Positions 44,614 to 57,168 of a DNA stretch of 64,000 nt are shown here, one piece after another. Below the pieces are notes generated by a model. It did no database searches, was not told the DNA's origin, and saw only the letters and a list, made by a program, of their open reading frames with translations. Both the position numbers and the translations under genes were made by a program. The stretch covers positions 28,605 to 92,604 of the forward strand of contig NZ_ACYY01000016.1 in the NCBI RefSeq assembly GCF_000176015.1, written 5' to 3'. How positions within the stretch are numbered: the stretch's first letter is position 1; every line of letters begins with the position of its first letter. This DNA comes from Rhodobacter ferrooxidans (GTDB taxonomy: Bacteria > Pseudomonadota > Alphaproteobacteria > Rhodobacterales > Rhodobacteraceae).

Positions 44614-44964
44614 TCAGTAAAGCTGCCAGTCTTCCTCGTCGCGCAGCGCGCCGATCGCGGTCCAGTCGGCACGGATGCGGGCGACGCGGGTATCGCCCCA
44701 GGTGCGGAACACCAGATGAAAGCCCTTGAGGGTAATGTGTTCGGCGGAAATATCGGCGCGCGAGTTGGTCTTCTGGTCAAGATCCCACATCGAGATCGCC
44801 ACCATCACCGCCGGGATATCGGCAAACTCGGCCTTGAACGACACCACGTGCCGACTTTCGCGCGGCCCCTGCCCGGTCCACATCACGCCACCATCGGCGA
44901 AATCGGAAAACATCACCCGGCTACCCTGGACGATGCCGACATTGCCGGTGGAAATGCGCTTCAT
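44614..44964 (-). CDS. H-type lectin domain protein
   Basis: The protein is 116 residues, nearly all one H-type lectin domain: HVVSFKAEFADIPAVMVAIS, WDLDQKTNSRADISAEHITL and GFHLVFRTWGDTRVARIRADW. H-type lectins such as snail HPA bind GalNAc as trimers, but bacterial members are uncharacterised. No signal peptide is visible, so it may be cytoplasmic or released by another route. Convergent with prs. Its upstream region (45000-45110) is AT-rich. Confidence 0.85.
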   Translation of the reverse strand: MKRISTGNVGIVQGSRVMFSDFADGGVMWTGQGPRESRHVVSFKAEFADIPAVMVAISMWDLDQKTNSRADISAEHITLKGFHLVFRTWGDTRVARIRADWTAIGALRDEEDWQLY

Positions 44965-45112
44965 GCAACAAGCCTCGGTCTGCGGGTCACGGTGGTCATT
45001 CTGGCATCACCCGGCGCGAGCCTTGCCAGATCAACAGGTTAGTGCAAGTCCATTGACACGGTAATCATTTGAATTTTCGTTAACTTTGCCGAAGAATGGA
45101 CGGCTGACAAGG

Positions 45113-45139
45113 AAAAAGGCCCCGGGGTGACCGGGGCCC
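45113..45139 (-). terminator. Terminator of the atp operon
   Basis: Minus-strand GGCCCCGG stem (45138-45131) and CCGGGGCC (45125-45118) with a five-base loop, then CTTTTTCC. It is 27 bases past the atpC stop. Strong hairpin with a T run. Confidence 0.85.
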
Positions 45140-45165
45140 TTGTCACTTCTTCGCGCAAAACGGGC

Positions 45166-45564
45166 TTAGTGCCCGGTCGCCGTGCGCAGCACCATGAAGT
45201 CGTTGACCAGCTTTTCCGCCGAATCACGGTTGGCGGCCACGGCACTGGAGGCCGCAGCACGGGCTTCGGCAATCAGCTCGTCCAGCATCGCCGTGGTCAC
45301 TTCGTCCACCGGCACGGCGCGTTCGGCCAGAACCGACACACCGCTGGCCGAGATTTCGGCAAAGCCGCCGGTCACGGCATAGGTCTTGGTGCCCTCGGCG
45401 CTGATCGCCTTCAGGATGCCGGGGCGCAGGGTGGTGATGGTGGGGGCATGCCCCTCCATCGCCGTCAGATCACCGTCGGCCCCCGGAATCTGCACCTCGG
45501 TCGCCTGAACCGAGGCAAGCCTGCGTTCAGGGCTGACGAGGTCGAATTGCAGCGTGTTGGCCAT
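45166..45564 (-). CDS. atpC: F1 ATP synthase epsilon subunit
   Basis: Rotor-linked inhibitory subunit of F1, 132 residues. The beta-sandwich N-terminal domain is typical ([40 protein letters not shown]) and two helices form the C-terminal domain. It ends the minus-strand operon atpH-atpA-atpG-atpD-atpC, nine bases after atpD. A terminator follows. Confidence 0.95.
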   Translation of the reverse strand: MANTLQFDLVSPERRLASVQATEVQIPGADGDLTAMEGHAPTITTLRPGILKAISAEGTKTYAVTGGFAEISASGVSVLAERAVPVDEVTTAMLDELIAEARAAASSAVAANRDSAEKLVNDFMVLRTATGH

Positions 45565-45573
45565 GATGCCCCC

Positions 45574-47898
<2,325 letters not shown>

Positions 47899-47917
47899 CT
47901 ACTCCTGTGCCGCGCCC

Positions 47918-49456
47918 TCAGGCGAAGTCTTTCGCGAACGCGTCAAGCTGGGCCCGAACCGCCTTGTCAAGATCACCGGCAACCTTGCGGTCGTTCTTGG
48001 TGATGTCTTCCAGCAGCGCCTTGCCGTTGGTGCGCAGATGCTTCAGCAGACCTTCCTCGAACCGGCCCACATCCTTGACGGCGATCTTGTCCAGATAGCC
48101 CTTGGTGCCGGCGAAGATCACGCAGACGATCTCGGCGTTCGACAGCGGCGCGTATTGCGGCTGCTTCATCAGCTCGGTCAGGCGGGCGCCACGGTTCAAG
48201 AGCGCCTGGGTCGAGGCGTCAAGGTCGGAGCCGAACTGCGCGAACGCCGCCATTTCGCGGTATTGCGCCAGTTCCAGCTTCACCGGGCCGGCCACCGATT
48301 TCATGGCGTTGGTTTGGGCGCTGGAACCCACGCGCGACACCGACAGACCGGTGTTCACGGCCGGGCGGATGCCCTGGTAGAACAGTTCGGTTTCCAGGAA
48401 GATCTGGCCATCGGTGATCGAGATCACGTTGGTCGGAATGAACGCCGACACGTCGCCGCCCTGGGTTTCGATGATCGGCAAAGCGGTCAGCGAGCCGGAA
48501 CCGTTGTCCTTGTTCAGCTTGGCCGAACGCTCCAGCAGGCGCGAGTGCAGGTAGAACACGTCGCCCGGATAGGCTTCGCGGCCCGGCGGGCGGCGCAGCA
48601 GCAACGACATCTGCCGGTAGGCCACGGCCTGCTTGGAAAGATCGTCATAGATGATCAGCGCATGGCGGCCGTTGTCGCGGAAGAACTCGGCAATCGCGGT
48701 GGCGGCATAGGGCGCCAGGAACTGCATCGGCGCCGGGTCCGAGGCGGTGGCGGCCACGACGATGGTATAATCGATGGCGCCGGTGGCTTCGAGCTTTTTC
48801 ACCAGCTGCGCCACGGTCGAGCGTTTCTGGCCGATGGCGACATAGATGCAGTAAAGCTTCTTGGATTCGTCCGAACCGGCAGCCTCGTTGTAGGACTTCT
48901 GGTTCAGGATGGTGTCCAGCGCGATGGCGGTCTTGCCGGTCTGGCGGTCACCAATGATCAGCTCGCGCTGGCCACGGCCGATCGGGATCATCGCGTCCAC
49001 CGATTTCAGGCCGGTGGCCATCGGCTCGTGCACCGACTGGCGCGGGATGATGCCGGGGGCCTTCACGTCAGCGACGCGACGCTCGGTGGCGGCAATCGGG
49101 CCCTTGCCGTCGATCGGGTTGCCCAGACCATCGACCACGCGGCCCAGCAGCGCGTTGCCTGCAGGCACGTCCACGATGGACTTGGTGCGCTTGACGGTAT
49201 CGCCTTCCTTGATCGAACGGTCGTCACCGAAGATCACGATGCCGACGTTATCGACTTCGAGGTTCAGCGCCATGCCGCGGATGCCGCCGGGGAATTCGAC
49301 CATCTCGCCGGCCTGAACATTGTCCAGCCCGTGAACCCGGGCGATCCCGTCGCCGACGCTCAGCACGCGGCCCACTTCGGCAACTTCGGCATCCTTGCCG
49401 AAATTCTTGATCTGCTCTTTGAGGATCGCAGAGATCTCAGCAGCTTGGATACCCAT
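47918..49456 (-). CDS. atpA: F1 ATP synthase alpha subunit
   Basis: Non-catalytic nucleotide-binding subunit of F1, 512 residues. Walker [19 protein letters not shown] near residue 170, the preceding [14 protein letters not shown], and the signature [18 protein letters not shown] near residue 365. Begins directly after the atpH stop, with no spacer. Confidence 0.97.
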   Translation of the reverse strand: MGIQAAEISAILKEQIKNFGKDAEVAEVGRVLSVGDGIARVHGLDNVQAGEMVEFPGGIRGMALNLEVDNVGIVIFGDDRSIKEGDTVKRTKSIVDVPAGNALLGRVVDGLGNPIDGKGPIAATERRVADVKAPGIIPRQSVHEPMATGLKSVDAMIPIGRGQRELIIGDRQTGKTAIALDTILNQKSYNEAAGSDESKKLYCIYVAIGQKRSTVAQLVKKLEATGAIDYTIVVAATASDPAPMQFLAPYAATAIAEFFRDNGRHALIIYDDLSKQAVAYRQMSLLLRRPPGREAYPGDVFYLHSRLLERSAKLNKDNGSGSLTALPIIETQGGDVSAFIPTNVISITDGQIFLETELFYQGIRPAVNTGLSVSRVGSSAQTNAMKSVAGPVKLELAQYREMAAFAQFGSDLDASTQALLNRGARLTELMKQPQYAPLSNAEIVCVIFAGTKGYLDKIAVKDVGRFEEGLLKHLRTNGKALLEDITKNDRKVAGDLDKAVRAQLDAFAKDFA

Positions 49457-50017
49457 TTATCCGACCTCTTTCATTGAATTCTGGAGGGCCGCGAGCTTGG
49501 CCTTGATCGAGGTGTCGATCATGGTCGAGCCCAGCTTGACGACAAGGCCACCGATGAGGGATTCATCGACAGCGGTTTTCAGTTTCACATCCTTGCCCAC
49601 ACGCGCTTTCAGCGATGCGGAAAGTTTCTCGGCCTGTGCGGCGGTCAGCGCGGTGGCGGTGGTGACCTCGGCGGTCACTTCGCCCTTTTCGGCGGCGATC
49701 CGGGCGCGCACATCGGCAATCAGTTGCGGCAGCACGAACAGGCGGCGTTTCTGCGCCAGCAGCGCCAGCGTGTTGGCGGTCAGCGCCGACACGCCCATCT
49801 TGGCGGCAATCGCGGCAATCGCCCGGCCCTGATCGTCGCGGCTGAGCAGCGGCGAGGCGATCAGACCGCGCAGGTCGGCACTTTCGGCAAGCGCTGCGGC
49901 CAGGGCGTCGATGTCACCCTCCAATGCCACCAGAGCTTTTTCTTCCCGTGCAAGGTCGAAAACGGCGGTCGCATAGCGCGCGGCGATGCCGGAGGAGATC
50001 GAAGCTGGTTCGGACAC
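49457..50017 (-). CDS. atpH: F1 ATP synthase delta subunit
   Basis: Peripheral-stalk subunit that links F1 to F0, 186 residues. The N-terminal six-helix domain has [20 protein letters not shown], and the C-terminal region [22 protein letters not shown] is the family signature. The start is a GTG at 50017 with AAGG about seven bases upstream; no ATG is suitably placed. First gene of an operon with only F1 subunits; F0 genes must be elsewhere, as in other Rhodobacteraceae. Confidence 0.94.
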   Translation of the reverse strand: MSEPASISSGIAARYATAVFDLAREEKALVALEGDIDALAAALAESADLRGLIASPLLSRDDQGRAIAAIAAKMGVSALTANTLALLAQKRRLFVLPQLIADVRARIAAEKGEVTAEVTTATALTAAQAEKLSASLKARVGKDVKLKTAVDESLIGGLVVKLGSTMIDTSIKAKLAALQNSMKEVG

Positions 50018-50291
50018 GTCAACCCTTCCGATGCTTGGCCTTCGCCGCCGAAGAAGATGGCACGAAGGCATCCAATGGCGCATACTTGGTGGCATGCGTC
50101 TAAAACTTGGGTGCGATGTAGCAGAGCCGATTGCACCCCGCAACCTGTTACCTGCCGATTTTCCGCCGCTTTCGGGCATCAATTTCCGGGCGGTTTTGCG
50201 CTGTTTGCGCTAGCACGGGGCTGCGACGTCCCGACATCTTGGCGTGCCCGAAAAATAGGCACTGTCAGCACGGCGATTCAGCCGGATCGGC

Positions 50292-51056
50292 CTAGAATCG
50301 GGTGCGCAAGCCCGGCACTGGCTGGCCGACGCCCTGCCCGACGCCCTCCAGCACTTTCAGCGGCCGCCGCACCATGGCCCCCAGACCGCGCATCGGCGCC
50401 GGGATCTGCTTGCTGGCCTCGACCATCAGAACTCCCGCCGCCAGCCACGGCGCGAACTTCTGACCGGCATTTTCCCAGAACGCCGCGGTGCCCAGCCAGA
50501 ACCGCCGTTCCGATGGCGGCGAATACAATGCCGACAGGTGGCGCTCCGGGGTGAAGCCATAATATTTCAGCTGCGACTCAAGCTGGCCCAGCGAATACGG
50601 ATGACCAAAGCCGAACGGCGTGCCATCGGCGCGTGCCCACATGCCCGACCGGTTCGGCACCACGAACAGCGCCCGCCCGCCCGGCCCCAGCACGCGGTAG
50701 CTTTCCTCCAGCACAGCACCCGGGTTTTCCGAGGTTTCGAGCCCGTGCAGCAGCACCAGCCGATCGACCATGCCCGTGCTGATCGGCCAGCGGGTTTCCT
50801 CGCACAGCACCGAGACGTTTTCCATCCCGGCGGGCCAGGGCATCACCCCCTGCGGCCCCGGCATCAGCCCGATCACCCGCCGCGCCGCCTCCAGATACGG
50901 CCGCAGCAGGGGCACGGCAAACCCGAAGCCCGCCACGGTCTGGCCCTTGGCCTCCGGCCAGACCTCCAGCATCCGCTCGCGGATCGCGCGCTGCGCCACC
51001 CGGCCAAGCTGGGTGCGGTAGTAGAAATTGCGCAGATCCTGCACATCAAGATGCAT
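50292..51056 (-). CDS. SAM-dependent methyltransferase-like protein
   Basis: Class I methyltransferase fold of 254 residues. A divergent motif I region is [20 protein letters not shown] near residue 40, the acidic [20 protein letters not shown] near residue 105, and [20 protein letters not shown] near residue 130. The SAM-binding glycines are weaker than usual, so substrate and even activity are uncertain. Divergent from gloB with a 62-base gap, an arrangement I recall as common in related genomes. Confidence 0.8.
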   Translation of the reverse strand: MHLDVQDLRNFYYRTQLGRVAQRAIRERMLEVWPEAKGQTVAGFGFAVPLLRPYLEAARRVIGLMPGPQGVMPWPAGMENVSVLCEETRWPISTGMVDRLVLLHGLETSENPGAVLEESYRVLGPGGRALFVVPNRSGMWARADGTPFGFGHPYSLGQLESQLKYYGFTPERHLSALYSPPSERRFWLGTAAFWENAGQKFAPWLAAGVLMVEASKQIPAPMRGLGAMVRRPLKVLEGVGQGVGQPVPGLRTRF

Positions 51057-51118
51057 TGCGGGCGGGCCTTGTCCGGGCGAAACTGGCGGCCAGAATACCG
51101 CATGTGGGGCAAAACACC

Positions 51119-51880
51119 ATGACACTTCAACTGGTCACCATCCCCTGCCGCAAGGACAACTATGCCTTCCTGATCCACGATGCCGCGAGTGGCGAGACGG
51201 CCGTTGTCGATGTGCCCGATGCCACCCCGATCCTGGCCGAACTGGCCCGCCGCGGCTGGCAGTTGTCAGACATCCTGATCACCCACCACCACGGCGACCA
51301 TATCGAAGGCGTGCAGGCCCTGCGCGCTGCCACCGGTGCCATGGTGATCGGCAACGCCGCCGACGCGCATCGGTTGCCACCGCTGGACCTTGCACTGTCG
51401 GACGGATTGACCTTCACCATCGGCGCCGAAGTTGGCCAGATGATCGAGGTGCCCGGCCACACCATCGGCCATGTCGCCTACCATTTCGCGGCATCCGGTC
51501 TGGCCTTCACCGGCGACACCTTGATGGCGATGGGCTGCGGTCGGCTGTTCGAAGGCTCGGCGCAGCAGATGTGGCAAAGTCTCAAGCGCCTTGCCGCCCT
51601 GCCGCCGGAAACCCTGATCTGTTCCGGCCATGAATACGCCGAAAGCAACGCCCGCTTCGCCCTGACCCTTGAACCGGCAACGCCCGCGCTTACATTGCGG
51701 CTTGGCCAGATTGCAGCGGCCCGCGCGCAAAACCTTCCCACCGTGCCCTCGACCCTTGCCGACGAACTTGCCACCAACCCGTTCCTGCGCGCGCCGCTGC
51801 TTGGGGCCGCCCTCGGCATGGCCGATGCAACCGACGCTGAAATCTTCGCCGCGATCCGCGCCCGCAAGGACAAATTCTGA
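51119..51880 (+). CDS. gloB: Hydroxyacylglutathione hydrolase (glyoxalase II)
   Basis: Hydrolyses S-lactoylglutathione to lactate and glutathione in methylglyoxal detoxification, 253 residues. The binuclear metal motif is [19 protein letters not shown] near residue 55 (THHHGDH), the next metal His is in [13 protein letters not shown] near residue 115, and [15 protein letters not shown] and [10 protein letters not shown] complete the site. The ATG at 51119 is chosen over in-frame upstream codons. Confidence 0.95.
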   Translation: MTLQLVTIPCRKDNYAFLIHDAASGETAVVDVPDATPILAELARRGWQLSDILITHHHGDHIEGVQALRAATGAMVIGNAADAHRLPPLDLALSDGLTFTIGAEVGQMIEVPGHTIGHVAYHFAASGLAFTGDTLMAMGCGRLFEGSAQQMWQSLKRLAALPPETLICSGHEYAESNARFALTLEPATPALTLRLGQIAAARAQNLPTVPSTLADELATNPFLRAPLLGAALGMADATDAEIFAAIRARKDKF

Positions 51881-52046
51881 TCCCGACCCGGCTTTGGCAT
51901 CACTTTTCGCGGCGGCACCGGAAGAAACGACAAATCGGCGGAAATAACACTTGAAGCGCGGCAAATAAAACCGAACTTTAACCACATGAGGCAAAGGTTG
52001 CGGCAAACCCACGCGCGCCGCCACCGCAGGACAGGAGCACCAGAAC

Positions 52047-54365
52047 GTGCCGTCATTTTCGACCACACTCGAGCAAGCCATCCACGGCGCTCTGGCGCTT
52101 GCCAATGCCCGCCGTCACGAACTCGCAACGCTGGAGCATCTGCTGCTGGCGCTGATCGAAGAACCCGACGCCGCCCGCGTGATGAAGGCGTGCTCGGTCG
52201 ATCTGGACGTGCTGAAAAAGACCTTGGTGGATTTCATCGACGATGATCTTTCGACCCTGGTGACCGATGTCGAAGGGTCCGAAGCGGTGCCGACGGCAGC
52301 GTTCCAGCGGGTGATCCAGCGTGCGGCGATCCATGTGCAATCCTCGGGGCGCACCGAAGTGACCGGCGCCAACGTGCTGGTGGCGATCTTTGCCGAACGC
52401 GAAAGCAATGCCGCCTATTTCCTGCAGGAACAGGACATGACGCGCTATGATGCGGTGAATTTCATCGCCCATGGCGTCGCCAAAGACCCCAGCTATGGCG
52501 AACCCCGGCCGGTTTCCGGTGCCGACGAGCATATGGAAACCCCCAAGGCCGAGGCGGGCGATGCCAAGGATTCGGCACTTTCCAAATATTGCGTCGATCT
52601 GAACGTCAAGGCGATCAAAGGGGATGTCGATCCGCTGATCGGCCGCGAGGCGGAAGTGGAACGCTGCATCCAGGTGCTGTGCCGCCGCCGCAAGAACAAC
52701 CCGCTCTTGGTGGGCGACCCCGGCGTGGGCAAAACGGCGATTGCCGAAGGTCTGGCGCTGAAGATCACCCGCGGCGAGACGCCGGAAATTCTGGCTCACG
52801 CCACGATCTATTCGCTGGACATGGGGGCGCTGCTGGCCGGCACCCGCTATCGCGGCGATTTCGAGGAACGCCTGAAAGCCGTGGTCAAGGAGATGGAGGA
52901 TCACCCCGACGCGATCCTGTTCATCGACGAGATCCATACCGTGATCGGCGCCGGTGCCACCTCGGGCGGGGCGATGGACGCCTCGAACCTGCTGAAACCG
53001 GCGTTGCAGGGCGGCAAGCTGCGCTGCATGGGCAGCACGACCTACAAGGAATTCCGCCAGCATTTCGACAAGGACCGCGCCCTGTCGCGCCGGTTCCAGA
53101 AGATCGACGTCAACGAGCCTTCGGTCGAAGACACCGTGAAGATCCTGATGGGGTTGAAGCCGTATTTCGAGGAACACCACGACCTGCGCTATACCCATGA
53201 TGCGATCCGCACCGCGGTGGAACTTTCCGCCCGCTACATCCACGACCGCAAACTGCCCGACAAGGCGATCGACGTGATCGACGAGGCCGGGGCGGCGCAG
53301 CATCTGCTGGCCGATTCCAAACGCCGCAAGACCATCGGCCCGAAGGAGATCGAGGCCGTGGTGGCCAAGATCGCCCGCATCCCGCCGAAAAACGTCTCGA
53401 AGGACGACAGCGAAGTGCTGCGCGATCTGGAAAAATCGCTCAAGCGCGTGGTGTTCGGCCAGGACAAGGCCATCGAGGCGCTGGCCTCGGCGATCAAACT
53501 GGCCCGCGCCGGTCTGCGCGAACCGGAAAAGCCGATTGGCAACTATCTGTTCGCCGGGCCGACCGGTGTGGGCAAGACCGAAGTGGCCAAGCAACTGGCC
53601 AGCACGCTGGGCGTCGAACTTTTGCGTTTCGACATGTCGGAATACATGGAGAAACATGCGGTTTCCCGCCTGATCGGCGCGCCGCCCGGCTATGTCGGCT
53701 TTGATCAGGGCGGCATGCTGACCGATGGCGTTGACCAGCATCCGCATTGCGTGCTGCTGCTGGACGAGATGGAAAAGGCCCACCCGGATGTCTACAACAT
53801 CCTGCTGCAGGTGATGGACCACGGCAAGCTGACCGACCACAATGGTCGCTCGGTCGATTTCCGCAACGTCGTGCTGATCATGACCTCGAACGCCGGGGCC
53901 GCGGACCTGGCGAAAGCCGCCATCGGATTTGGCCGCGACCGCCGTCAGGGCGACAATGTTGCCGCGATCGAGCGCACCTTCACGCCGGAATTCCGCAACC
54001 GGCTGGATGCGGTGATCAACTTCGCGCCGCTGGGCCGCGAGGTGATCCTGCAAGTGGTCGAGAAGTTCGTGATGCAGCTTGAAGCGCAACTGCTGGACCG
54101 TGGCGTGCATATCGAACTGAGCCCGGAAGCCGCAGCCTGGCTGGGCGAAAAGGGCTATGACGACAAGATGGGCGCGCGTCCCTTGGGCCGGGTGATCCAG
54201 GAACACATCAAGAAACCGCTGGCCGAGGAATTGTTGTTCGGCAAGCTGACCAAGGGCGGCGTGGTGCGGGTCGAGGTGGTAGATGATGCCATCGTGCTGA
54301 AGGTGGAAGAGCCGAAGAAACCGGCGCTGACCCGCTCGAAACCGCCGCTGCTGACCGCGGAATAA
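52047..54365 (+). CDS. clpA: ATP-dependent Clp protease ATPase subunit ClpA
   Basis: Unfoldase partner of ClpP, 772 residues. N-terminal double Clp repeats (about 1-150), AAA-1 Walker [15 protein letters not shown] near 225 with Walker [18 protein letters not shown]-2 Walker [15 protein letters not shown] near 507 with [14 protein letters not shown]. The start is a GTG at 52047 preceded by AGGAG at ten bases. Upstream neighbour is gloB; no clpS gene lies immediately upstream in the 166-base gap, so the adaptor must be elsewhere. A terminator follows. Confidence 0.96.
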   Translation: MPSFSTTLEQAIHGALALANARRHELATLEHLLLALIEEPDAARVMKACSVDLDVLKKTLVDFIDDDLSTLVTDVEGSEAVPTAAFQRVIQRAAIHVQSSGRTEVTGANVLVAIFAERESNAAYFLQEQDMTRYDAVNFIAHGVAKDPSYGEPRPVSGADEHMETPKAEAGDAKDSALSKYCVDLNVKAIKGDVDPLIGREAEVERCIQVLCRRRKNNPLLVGDPGVGKTAIAEGLALKITRGETPEILAHATIYSLDMGALLAGTRYRGDFEERLKAVVKEMEDHPDAILFIDEIHTVIGAGATSGGAMDASNLLKPALQGGKLRCMGSTTYKEFRQHFDKDRALSRRFQKIDVNEPSVEDTVKILMGLKPYFEEHHDLRYTHDAIRTAVELSARYIHDRKLPDKAIDVIDEAGAAQHLLADSKRRKTIGPKEIEAVVAKIARIPPKNVSKDDSEVLRDLEKSLKRVVFGQDKAIEALASAIKLARAGLREPEKPIGNYLFAGPTGVGKTEVAKQLASTLGVELLRFDMSEYMEKHAVSRLIGAPPGYVGFDQGGMLTDGVDQHPHCVLLLDEMEKAHPDVYNILLQVMDHGKLTDHNGRSVDFRNVVLIMTSNAGAADLAKAAIGFGRDRRQGDNVAAIERTFTPEFRNRLDAVINFAPLGREVILQVVEKFVMQLEAQLLDRGVHIELSPEAAAWLGEKGYDDKMGARPLGRVIQEHIKKPLAEELLFGKLTKGGVVRVEVVDDAIVLKVEEPKKPALTRSKPPLLTAE

Positions 54366-54384
54366 GTCGGCAATGATCGAAAAG

Positions 54385-54413
54385 AAGGCCCCTGCATCGG
54401 CGGGGGCCTTTTG
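54385..54413 (+). terminator. Terminator of clpA
   Basis: AAGGCCCC and GGGGCCTT stem around a ten-base loop followed by TTTTG, 20 bases after the clpA stop. Canonical rho-independent terminator. The paired palindromes follow 32 bases later. Confidence 0.85.
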
Positions 54414-54444
54414 CTTCAGGTCACGCCCCGCCCTATCCGCCAGA

Positions 54445-54491
54445 GCCAAGAATTTTCGAAAATTCTTGGCAAAATCCTTCCAAGGATTTTG
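54445..54491. repeat. Paired AT-rich palindromes, copy 2
   Basis: A perfect 26-base palindrome with left half GCCAAGAATTTTC at 54445-54470, then CAAAATCCTT-CC-AAGGATTTTG at 54470-54491. Read on the minus strand it has the same order as copy 1 at 25149-25193 (first a CAAAATCC palindrome, then an A/T-rich one). It lies between convergent clpA and the peptidoglycan-anchor gene. Confidence 0.75.
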
Positions 54492-54521
54492 TTCCGATTG
54501 TTCCGCAGCACGGGCCTGAAA

Positions 54522-55916
54522 CTACCGCTCGGTCAGCTTCAACTCGATCCGCCGGTTCAGCGCCCGGGTTTCCGGCGCATCGCCCACTGCCACCGGCTGG
54601 TATTCGCCAAAGCCGGTCGCCGCCAGCCGTTCAGGCGAAAATCCGAGATTGTCCTGCATGTAGCGCACCACCGCCAACGCCCGCGCCTGGCTCAACTCCC
54701 AATTATCGGCAAACTCGCCTTGCCCCGACAGCGGCACATTGTCGGTGTGGCCATCCACCCGGATGATCCAGTCGATACCCGGCGGAATTTGTGCGGCAAT
54801 CTCGTTCAGCGTCGCCACCACACCGGCAATCTGCGCCCGGCCCTCCGGTGCCAGATCGGCCGAGCCCGGATTGAACAACACTTCGCTGGAGAACACGAAA
54901 CGGTCGCCGACGATCCGCACGCCCTGCCGCCCCGCCAGAACCTTGCTCAACTCGCCAAAGAATTCCGACCGGAACTTCGCCAGATCCTGCGCCTCGGCCC
55001 GCAGCCGTTCGGCCTCGGCGGCCTCCAGATCGGCGCGGCGGCGCTGTTCCGATGCCACCTGCGCCAGCGCCGAATTGAGCTGGCTGCCCAGCGCCTCGAG
55101 TTGCACCTTGGCCGCCACATCCTTGGCCGCGGCGGCATCCAGCATCCCCTGCAACTCGCCAAGCTGCGAACGCAGCGCCGCAATCTGCTGATTGAGCAAA
55201 GCCACCTGCCGCGCGCTTTCCGCCGACCGTTCGGTCTCGGTCGCCAGCGCCGCCCGCGCGGTCGCCAGCAAGGCCTCTTTGCCGCTGAGGATTTCTGCAT
55301 CCTGCGCCGCTTTGGTTTCCGCCGCCGCAAGCAAGGTCAGCGTGTCCTCGGCCTTCTGGCGTTGCGCCTCCAGCGCCAGCGTCATGGCCGTCAGTTCGGC
55401 ATCCGCGCCTTGCAGCTTTTCCCGCAACGCCGCCATCGCCGTCTGATCCGCCGCCCGCGCCGCCGCCAGTTCGGTCAACCGGGTCTGTGCCGCATCGCGT
55501 TCGGCCAACAGACCGGCCACCTGCGCCTCGAAATCCGTGATCCGTGCTGTTGCCGACGCCAACTCGCCCTCGCGCGTCGCAACCAGCCCGGCCAGCGTGG
55601 CAATCTGGCCTTCCTGCTGCACCCCCAGCGCCTGCGCCGCCGCAAGGTCCAGCCCCAGCCGCCCGACCTCGGCCTGCAAGGCATCGGCCCGCGCCGTCTC
55701 CAACCCCAAAGCGTCGGCCAGACCCGCCACCTGCGCGGTCAAAGAATCCAATTGCTTGTCCTGACTGGTGATGGTGTCGCGCAGCACCGATTGCACCACC
55801 AGCACGATGGTCAGCACGAACATCAGCACCATCAACAGTGCCGTCATCGCATCGACAAAGCCCGGCCACACCACGTCCGAGCCGCCGCGGTTGCTGTTGC
55901 GCCGCGACAGGCCCAT
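54522..55916 (-). CDS. MotB/OmpA-like peptidoglycan anchor with long coiled coil
   Basis: The protein is 464 residues. Residues 19-45 form one membrane helix with a conserved Asp at its start (WPGFVDAMTALLMVLMFVLT), the position of the proton-carrying Asp of MotB. Residues about 47-330 are nearly all alanine/glutamine/glutamate-rich coiled coil. Residues about 340-464 are an OmpA-type peptidoglycan-binding domain (VFSSEVLFNPGSADL, RVDGHTDNVPL, NWELSQARALAV). It is coupled one base after the stop of the ion-channel gene. Together they resemble a stator or ZorAB-like force unit; the partner machine is not evident. Confidence 0.85.
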   Translation of the reverse strand: MGLSRRNSNRGGSDVVWPGFVDAMTALLMVLMFVLTIVLVVQSVLRDTITSQDKQLDSLTAQVAGLADALGLETARADALQAEVGRLGLDLAAAQALGVQQEGQIATLAGLVATREGELASATARITDFEAQVAGLLAERDAAQTRLTELAAARAADQTAMAALREKLQGADAELTAMTLALEAQRQKAEDTLTLLAAAETKAAQDAEILSGKEALLATARAALATETERSAESARQVALLNQQIAALRSQLGELQGMLDAAAAKDVAAKVQLEALGSQLNSALAQVASEQRRRADLEAAEAERLRAEAQDLAKFRSEFFGELSKVLAGRQGVRIVGDRFVFSSEVLFNPGSADLAPEGRAQIAGVVATLNEIAAQIPPGIDWIIRVDGHTDNVPLSGQGEFADNWELSQARALAVVRYMQDNLGFSPERLAATGFGEYQPVAVGDAPETRALNRRIELKLTER

Positions 55917-55917
55917 G

Positions 55918-57084
55918 CTAGCCGCGCCCCACGCTGCCGCGCGACAATTGCCGGATCGCCGCAGTCAGCCCCGACAGATCGGCGCGCAGATCGGCGGTGG
56001 TTTCCTGCCGCCCGGCCGAAATCTCCTCGAGTATCCGCAAAAGCTGCACGTCGATCGAGCGCAGCCGCATCCGGCTTTCGGCATCGGAATGTGCGCCACC
56101 TTCCGCCCCGGTCAGCGCCGCAACCAGCCGGTCCTGCCCCTCGGCAATCCGGCCCAGCAGCGCCGCCTGCCCGGACTCGGCGGCCAGCGTGCTGTTCAGC
56201 CGCGTCACCGCCGCCCCCAGATCCGAAATCCGGTCATCGACCTGGCTGCGGTTGATGTCGGACTGGGTGTAAAGCGTCTGCAACACCTCCATCTGCCCGG
56301 CCAGTTGTTCCAGCACCGCGGCAATCGCCCCCTGATCGCCTTCGCCATCGCCCCCGGCAATCCCCAGCCGGGTGATCGACGACAGCCATTCCTCCAACTG
56401 CCGGTAAAACCGGTTCTGGCCATGGCTGGCGAAAAGTTCCAGCAGCCCCACCACCAGCGACCCCGCCAGGCCCAGCAACGACGACGAGAACGCCGTGCCC
56501 ATGCCGCCCAACTGGCCCTCCAGCCCGGTCATCAGCTTGCCGAACACCTCGGTGCTGGTCTGGCCTTCCTGCGGCGCCAGCGTGCGGATGGTGTCAACCA
56601 CCGCCGGCACCGTGGTGGCAAGGCCGTAGAACGTGCCGAGAAGTCCAAGGAAAATCAGCAGGTTGCCCAGATAGCGGGTGATGTCGCGCGCCTCGTCGAT
56701 CCGCGCCGCCACCGATTCCAGAATGGAACCGCTGCTGGAGGACGAGATCTGCATCCGCGCGCCCCGGCTGCGCAGCAGGGTGGCCAGCGGCAGCAGCAGG
56801 GTCGGCGCCCGCGCCATTTCCTGCCCCGGATGGCTGTGCACGAAGCCCTTGATCCAGCGCACCGATTGTTGCAGTTGCACCACTTGCCAGAAGCAGGTCA
56901 GCACGCCCAGCAGGAACACCAGCCCGATGAAGCCGTTCAGCATCGGCTTGGCGCGAAATACCCCGACCAGCGCCGGATAGGCCAGCACGGCCCCCACCAG
57001 CACCGCCGCCACCACCAGCAGCATCAGCACAAGCTGCCGGATCGGCTGGGTAAACTGCGGCTCGGCCTCGGGGGTCATCTGCAT
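55918..57084 (-). CDS. MotA/TolQ/ExbB-type proton channel protein
   Basis: The protein is 388 residues. Hydrophobic segments are at about 17-40, 48-70, 142-162 and 190-215. The ExbB/MotA core is [41 protein letters not shown] cytoplasmic tail of about 160 residues is coiled (SDINRSQVDDRISDLGAAV, and DVQLLRILEEISAGRQET). First gene of a two-gene operon with the MotB/OmpA-like anchor. No TolR/ExbD, TonB, flagellar or Zorya effector genes are nearby. ATG at 57084; a second Met two codons in is also possible. Confidence 0.85.
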   Translation of the reverse strand: MQMTPEAEPQFTQPIRQLVLMLLVVAAVLVGAVLAYPALVGVFRAKPMLNGFIGLVFLLGVLTCFWQVVQLQQSVRWIKGFVHSHPGQEMARAPTLLLPLATLLRSRGARMQISSSSSGSILESVAARIDEARDITRYLGNLLIFLGLLGTFYGLATTVPAVVDTIRTLAPQEGQTSTEVFGKLMTGLEGQLGGMGTAFSSSLLGLAGSLVVGLLELFASHGQNRFYRQLEEWLSSITRLGIAGGDGEGDQGAIAAVLEQLAGQMEVLQTLYTQSDINRSQVDDRISDLGAAVTRLNSTLAAESGQAALLGRIAEGQDRLVAALTGAEGGAHSDAESRMRLRSIDVQLLRILEEISAGRQETTADLRADLSGLTAAIRQLSRGSVGRG

Positions 57085-57168
57085 CGGGGGGCGGCAACCT
57101 TGCTGTTGGCTTGCCGAACCATAGGCAGCAAGCCGCGTTCTGCCAAGGTCAATGCGGCAGCCGCCGCG

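Noticed and set aside
50018..50291. Possible small RNA or degraded gene between atpH and the methyltransferase gene
   Set aside because: No promoter-terminator pair or open frame with homology was visible; it probably holds the atp promoter.
52053..54449. 798-codon minus-strand open frame over clpA
   Set aside because: Shadow of clpA, which is complete with both AAA modules; the long frame follows from lack of stop codons in GC-rich antisense.
54522..57084. Interpretation as a Zorya defence system
   Set aside because: ZorC, ZorD or ZorE-like effector genes are absent, and the anchor protein has a long coiled coil not seen in ZorB; only a ZorAB-like motor unit is supported.
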